A stretch of DNA of 64,000 bases from positions 1 through 64,000 of the forward strand of contig DATNPX010000012.1 of NCBI GenBank assembly GCA_036702975.1, read 5' to 3'. The first letter of the stretch is position 1, and every line of letters begins with the position of its first letter. This DNA comes from DATNPX01 sp036702975 (GTDB taxonomy: Bacteria; Cyanobacteriota; Vampirovibrionia; Obscuribacterales; Obscuribacteraceae). Position numbers and translations under genes: made by a program. A model generated the notes under the pieces. It did no database searches. It was not told the origin of the DNA and worked only from the letters and a program-made list of their open reading frames with translations. Shown here in pieces: positions 61,064 through 64,000 of this stretch.

Positions 61064-61540
61064 ATGAGCCCGCCAGTGACTACCAAAATCAAATCCGATG
61101 TTAATGTAGGTGAACTCGCCCTTGGCGTTTTACTTATGTGCATCCTGGCGCTATTTACCGCCAACATTTTGATTTATGAAGTCTCGGTTAAGCACAACGA
61201 GAATGTTTGCGCCGCAATTTTGAAAGCAGCTTACGAGGCGGCCAAAGACGGCAAAGACAAAAACACAGTTTTGGGTGCCGTGAAAAGCGAAATGATGCGG
61301 CACTATTTCCAGGGGCTTTTCATTACTGCTCCAAAAGTCGTCAAGTTTACGGATGAGACAAAAAGCGACCAGAGACGCATTACGGTTCAAACCAGCGCTG
61401 TTGCGAGAGTTCCAGCACCAGGTCTGATTATCGGCAGAGACAACAAAGCACCGCTGACGGTTAACTGCACTTATGTAGCAGAAGTAATCGTAGACGCTGA
61501 TACAAAAGAGGGCGTTAAAGATAAATCCGGAGCGAAGTAA
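61064..61540 (+). CDS. Small membrane-anchored protein, possibly TadE-like
   Basis: 158 residues from the ATG at 61064 (a TTG at 61058 is in frame). One membrane helix at about 16-38 (ELALGVLLMCILALFTANILIY) and a mostly polar outer part that resembles a TadE/TadG-like pseudopilin (EVSVKHNENVCAAILKAAYEA), though no tad machinery lies in the window. The rest is beta-rich (ITVQTSAVARVPAPGLIIG). Lies about 60 bases behind hpt and may be part of its transcript. Function unknown. Confidence 0.65.
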   Translation: MSPPVTTKIKSDVNVGELALGVLLMCILALFTANILIYEVSVKHNENVCAAILKAAYEAAKDGKDKNTVLGAVKSEMMRHYFQGLFITAPKVVKFTDETKSDQRRITVQTSAVARVPAPGLIIGRDNKAPLTVNCTYVAEVIVDADTKEGVKDKSGAK

Positions 61541-61641
61541 ACTTCGACGCTAGTCTTTGCCGTGTTCAGCACGCAAAGCACAGCCATTTTTATTCCTCGC
61601 CAGTGTATCGTAACGCACGACCAGTTGGATTAAGCAGACAT

Positions 61642-62226
61642 ATGGTAGACGGCGAAAAACGGAAACTATCTCCTACAGGCAAAGTGCTGATCGGCGCTGC
61701 CACTCTAATGCTGGGGCTGATAGTTGGACTAGCGATTTCAATCGGCTTCTTCTTCTGCCAATTGAGAAGTCCTGAATATCAAAAAACTGTGGCCGCCTCA
61801 ATTGCAGATTTTGCAGATCCGCTGCCCGCAGGTTTCAAGATAGAATCTGGCACCGCCGTCGAAACGTTGAAGGCAGTTTCGTTTCGCAACCAGCCTGAAG
61901 GCATGTGGATAGTTTTCAATGTTCGTGAAGTAAAAGACAACAACGAGAAAAATGAGTCAGAAGAGAGCATCAAAGAAGAGCATACCCACGAAAAATATGA
62001 GGAAGACTCGCCTCAATCAATGCAGATCGCGTCGCATACAATGGAATATCAGACTCGGGTAATTACACTCGGCGACAATAAAATGACAGAATTAGATGGC
62101 ATTATCAAAGACATCCCCAACAAGTTTATTTCCGTGACTGCCGGGTGTAAATCGCCATTCAATTTCGGACTGTTCAAACAGTTCACCGACTCAATCAAAT
62201 CTTTCAATACAGATAGAATCAAATAG
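61642..62226 (+). CDS. Small membrane-anchored hypothetical protein
   Basis: 194 residues from the ATG at 61642; a GTG at 61603 opens 13 codons earlier with no ribosome site. A membrane helix at about 13-36 (VLIGAATLMLGLIVGLAISI) is followed by a beta-rich outer domain and an acidic linker (NNEKNESEESIKEEHTHEKY) with a following Thr/Asp-rich part. No family recognised. Third gene of a same-strand run after hpt; ended by the hairpin at 62227. Confidence 0.65.
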   Translation: MVDGEKRKLSPTGKVLIGAATLMLGLIVGLAISIGFFFCQLRSPEYQKTVAASIADFADPLPAGFKIESGTAVETLKAVSFRNQPEGMWIVFNVREVKDNNEKNESEESIKEEHTHEKYEEDSPQSMQIASHTMEYQTRVITLGDNKMTELDGIIKDIPNKFISVTAGCKSPFNFGLFKQFTDSIKSFNTDRIK

Positions 62227-62248
62227 CTTGCACTACCGGCGGTGCAAG
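62227..62248. terminator. Hairpin immediately after the stop
   Basis: CTTGCAC and GTGCAAG form a 7-bp perfect stem over an 8-base loop, beginning one base after the stop codon. It lies between convergent genes; no U-tract follows. Confidence 0.4.
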
Positions 62249-62295
62249 TTACAGTCGTTGCAGCGCCCTTCGCAAAAGCCGGAGCAAGCCGAAGC

Positions 62296-63414
62296 TTAGT
62301 CGCTAAAGCTCGAGCGAATGTGTCCCATTCGGCGGACGCGAACAGCAGCTGCCAATGTGTCGAGGAGTTCGACGCTCTGTTCCCAGCCAAGGCAGCCATC
62401 AGTGATGCTTTGTCCGTAAGTTAGACTCTTTCCTGGCAAAAGGTCCTGCCTTCCTCCAACAAGATTACTTTCCACCATTACACCAATAATTCGAGAGTCA
62501 CCGTCTTTGAGCTGTTCTGCAATATCAGTACAGACCGCGATTTGATTTTCCGCGTTTTTATTGCTGTTTGCGTGGCTGGCGTCAATCATCAAGCGCTGTG
62601 CCAGACCAGCTGCACCAATCTCCTGTGCGACAGCATTCATACTGTTTCTATCGTAATTCGGCTTTTTCCCGCCACGCAAGATCACATGGCAGTCTTCATT
62701 TCCGTTAGTGGACACGATCGCCGAGATACCACCCTTGGTGACGCCGAGAAAATGATGAGGTTGGCTCGCCGCACGAATAGCATCGATAGCAATCCTAACG
62801 TTACCGTCGGTTCCGTTTTTGAATCCGACCGGACAGGATAATCCAGACGCGAGCTCGCGGTGTGTTTGAGACTCTGTTGTGCGGGCGCCTATGGCTCCCC
62901 AGCTCACCAGGTCGGCGATATATTGAGGGGTAATTGGATCGAGATATTCGCACCCCGCCGGAAGGGTAAGGTCGTTGATGTCCAGCAAAAGTTCACGAGC
63001 GATGCGTAGCCCCTTATTGATCTGAAAGCTTCCATCGAGCTCAGGGTCATTGATGAGGCCCTTCCAGCCCACCGTCGTCCTTGGTTTTTCAAAATATACT
63101 CGCATAACGATCTCAAGATCGTTGGCTAGCCGGTTCCTCTCCTTGGCAAGACGAGCCGCATATTCTTTAGCAGCTTTCGGATCATGTATGGAGCAAGGAC
63201 CGATTACGACAAGAAGTCGGTCGTCAGCCCCATGCAAAATTCGGTGAATCGCCTGCCGGGCGCGATAAGTGGTGGTCGACGAGATAACAGTAGCTGGGAA
63301 CTCTCGCAGTAAATGGGCTGGGGGCGCCAACTCCTTGATCTCACGAACCCGCAAATCATCGGTGTCGTGGCGCGTTAACTGAAGTTCGGAAGGGGTTTGT
63401 GGCGTTTCTTGCAT
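62296..63414 (-). CDS. aroG: 3-deoxy-7-phosphoheptulonate synthase (type I)
   Basis: 372 residues of the E. coli AroG/F/H type. VIGPCSIHDPKAAKEYAARL (about 74-93) carries the metal cysteine, KPRTTVGWKGLINDPELDGS (about 114-133) the phosphoenolpyruvate site, and GVTKGGISAIVSTNGNEDCH the closing barrel. It joins PEP and erythrose-4-phosphate, the first step of the shikimate pathway. The isozyme letter cannot be decided from sequence, so aroG marks the family only. The N-terminal feedback-site region is present. Other shikimate genes are not nearby. Confidence 0.94.
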   Translation of the reverse strand: MQETPQTPSELQLTRHDTDDLRVREIKELAPPAHLLREFPATVISSTTTYRARQAIHRILHGADDRLLVVIGPCSIHDPKAAKEYAARLAKERNRLANDLEIVMRVYFEKPRTTVGWKGLINDPELDGSFQINKGLRIARELLLDINDLTLPAGCEYLDPITPQYIADLVSWGAIGARTTESQTHRELASGLSCPVGFKNGTDGNVRIAIDAIRAASQPHHFLGVTKGGISAIVSTNGNEDCHVILRGGKKPNYDRNSMNAVAQEIGAAGLAQRLMIDASHANSNKNAENQIAVCTDIAEQLKDGDSRIIGVMVESNLVGGRQDLLPGKSLTYGQSITDGCLGWEQSVELLDTLAAAVRVRRMGHIRSSFSD

Positions 63415-63598
63415 CGTTGTCTCGCTGGACGTTTAGTTTAGCCACTTGAAATGTATAGGGTTTTAAGCGATTAAGGCCTGGACAGTCGCCTCTAGTTTGC
63501 GGTTCTTAACCTGAATTGTTCATTGTTTCGAAGGATCTACTAAAAAAAGAGAGCAGGGGCGATAATATATGGCACAAGCACAAAAGTACTATAGGCAA

Positions 63599-63614
63599 GA
63601 TCTCGGCAGAGATC
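63599..63614 (+). promoter_or_regulatory. Leader hairpin of rpsU
   Basis: GATCTC and GAGATC pair over a GGCA loop, 13 bases before the AGGAGG of rpsU. Small stems this close to a ribosome site can affect initiation of ribosomal protein genes. A GATAATATAT stretch at about 63561-63570 looks like a -10 element for this transcript, though no -35 is clear. Confidence 0.45.
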
Positions 63615-63639
63615 GGGCTTGTTTATCAGGAGGAAATCC

Positions 63640-63825
63640 TTGTCAGAGATTAGAGTTGGCGAAGGCGAAAGCATCGAAACAGCGCTGAAGCGCTTCAAAA
63701 AGAAGATTCAAAGAGAGGGTATCCTCTCGGAAATCAAGCGCCGCGAGCGTTACGAGAAGCCAAGTGTCAAGCGGAAAAGAAAATCCGAAGCGGCTCGTAA
63801 GCGTCGGGCTAAGTCGGTAAGGTAA
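63640..63825 (+). CDS. rpsU: 30S ribosomal protein S21
   Basis: 61 residues starting SEIRVGEGES after a TTG start. AGGAGG at 63628-63633 is 6 bases upstream, which settles the start against a longer frame beginning at 63619. Residues 2-30 match the bS21 core (SIETALKRFKKKIQREGIL) and the tail is the usual Arg/Lys-rich helix (KRKRKSEAARKRRAKSVR). It sits on the head of the small subunit near the anti-Shine-Dalgarno. A structured RNA follows directly. Confidence 0.95.
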   Translation: MSEIRVGEGESIETALKRFKKKIQREGILSEIKRRERYEKPSVKRKRKSEAARKRRAKSVR

Positions 63826-63844
63826 GAATTTTTCAATGAGATCA

Positions 63845-63987
63845 TAGATCGGGTCTATCGATCTGGGTCTCTCCTACGACAACGAGCGGCTTGAGCGGTA
63901 ATTGCACCAGAGATGGTGCAGGCAAAAGCAAAGCCAAATCTAGAGAATCCGAGCAGCGCCTTAGCAGCTCGGTGTTTTGCTTTTTTA
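63845..63987 (+). ncRNA. Structured RNA region after rpsU
   Basis: Nested stems are visible: a hairpin at about 63843-63868 (ATAGA/TCTAT with flanking GATC pairs), TGCACCA-GAGA-TGGTGCA at 63903-63920 (a 7-bp stem with a GNRA tetraloop), then AAAAGCAAA (about 63924-63932) complementary to TTTGCTTTT (about 63977-63985), enclosing CCGAGC (63949-63954) and GCTCGG (63967-63972), and ending in TTTTTT (63981-63986). The last part looks like an intrinsic terminator; alternative pairings with AAAAGCAAA are possible. It may be the 3' end of the rpsU message or the leader of the next gene. No known RNA family was recognised. Confidence 0.55.
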
Positions 63988-64000
63988 CCAGGTCGCTTTT

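Overview
The window reads as a chromosomal segment of a non-photosynthetic bacterium. Genes are dense on both strands, roughly half the bases are G or C, and strong AGGAGG-type ribosome sites are common. GTG and TTG starts are frequent. Many exported TPR proteins are present, along with two Ser/Thr kinases with a membrane anchor (one ending in leucine-rich repeats, one in TPRs), a MurT-type Mur ligase and very large helical proteins. By inference this fits best with the Melainabacteria / Vampirovibrionia branch of Cyanobacteriota (Obscuribacterales-like). No rRNA or tRNA marker is visible to prove that. I saw no tRNA, rRNA, CRISPR array, phage or insertion sequence.

Layout. 1-1000: a perfect hexamer microsatellite, then an ArsR regulator overlapping a SRPBCC protein, with a candidate operator. 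1018-8603: mostly metabolism, with a PlsC-type acyltransferase, an AlkD-like glycosylase, a methylmalonyl-CoA mutase large chain, urocanase and a class I aminotransferase. 8636-15186: exported small proteins, a degenerate aspartokinase with three palindromes in its leader, IlvE, and a CsgG-like protein next to a TPR protein. 15196-23100: an HExxH protein, a BI-1/YccA membrane protein, a kinase-LRR protein, an ABC-F ATPase, a TrmJ-like methyltransferase with a DUF2071 protein, a 33-residue lysine-rich protein not obvious in ORF scans, and a 26-bp hairpin. 23146-42180: housekeeping genes (alaS, NAD kinase, murT, deoC, carB, mutS2) interleaved with a kinase-TPR protein, TPR proteins, a hydrolase and a gamma carbonic anhydrase divergent from a small HTH-like protein across a 20-bp dyad.

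42477-50577 is the most unusual part. Two consecutive giant genes (1719 and 895 residues) have no family I recognise. Both have polar, probably disordered ends, a helical body and a Gly/Ala-rich hydrophobic stretch. The first contains six copies of a roughly 45-residue module that I do not know as a named domain. 50686-64000: a GT2 glycosyltransferase with a polytopic membrane protein, a 2-oxoacid:ferredoxin oxidoreductase (korAB) followed by a TPP enzyme with an altered cofactor motif, a lipoprotein, a GNAT protein ending inside a degenerate tandem repeat, hpt, two membrane-anchored small proteins, aroG-type DAHP synthase, and rpsU with structured RNA on both sides.

Together the genes cover amino-acid metabolism (aminotransferases, DAHP synthase, urocanase), pyrimidine and purine supply (carB, hpt, deoC), anaerobic-type oxoacid oxidation (korAB), translation (alaS, rpsU, trmJ, ABC-F) and a large set of envelope or signalling proteins of lineage-restricted type.
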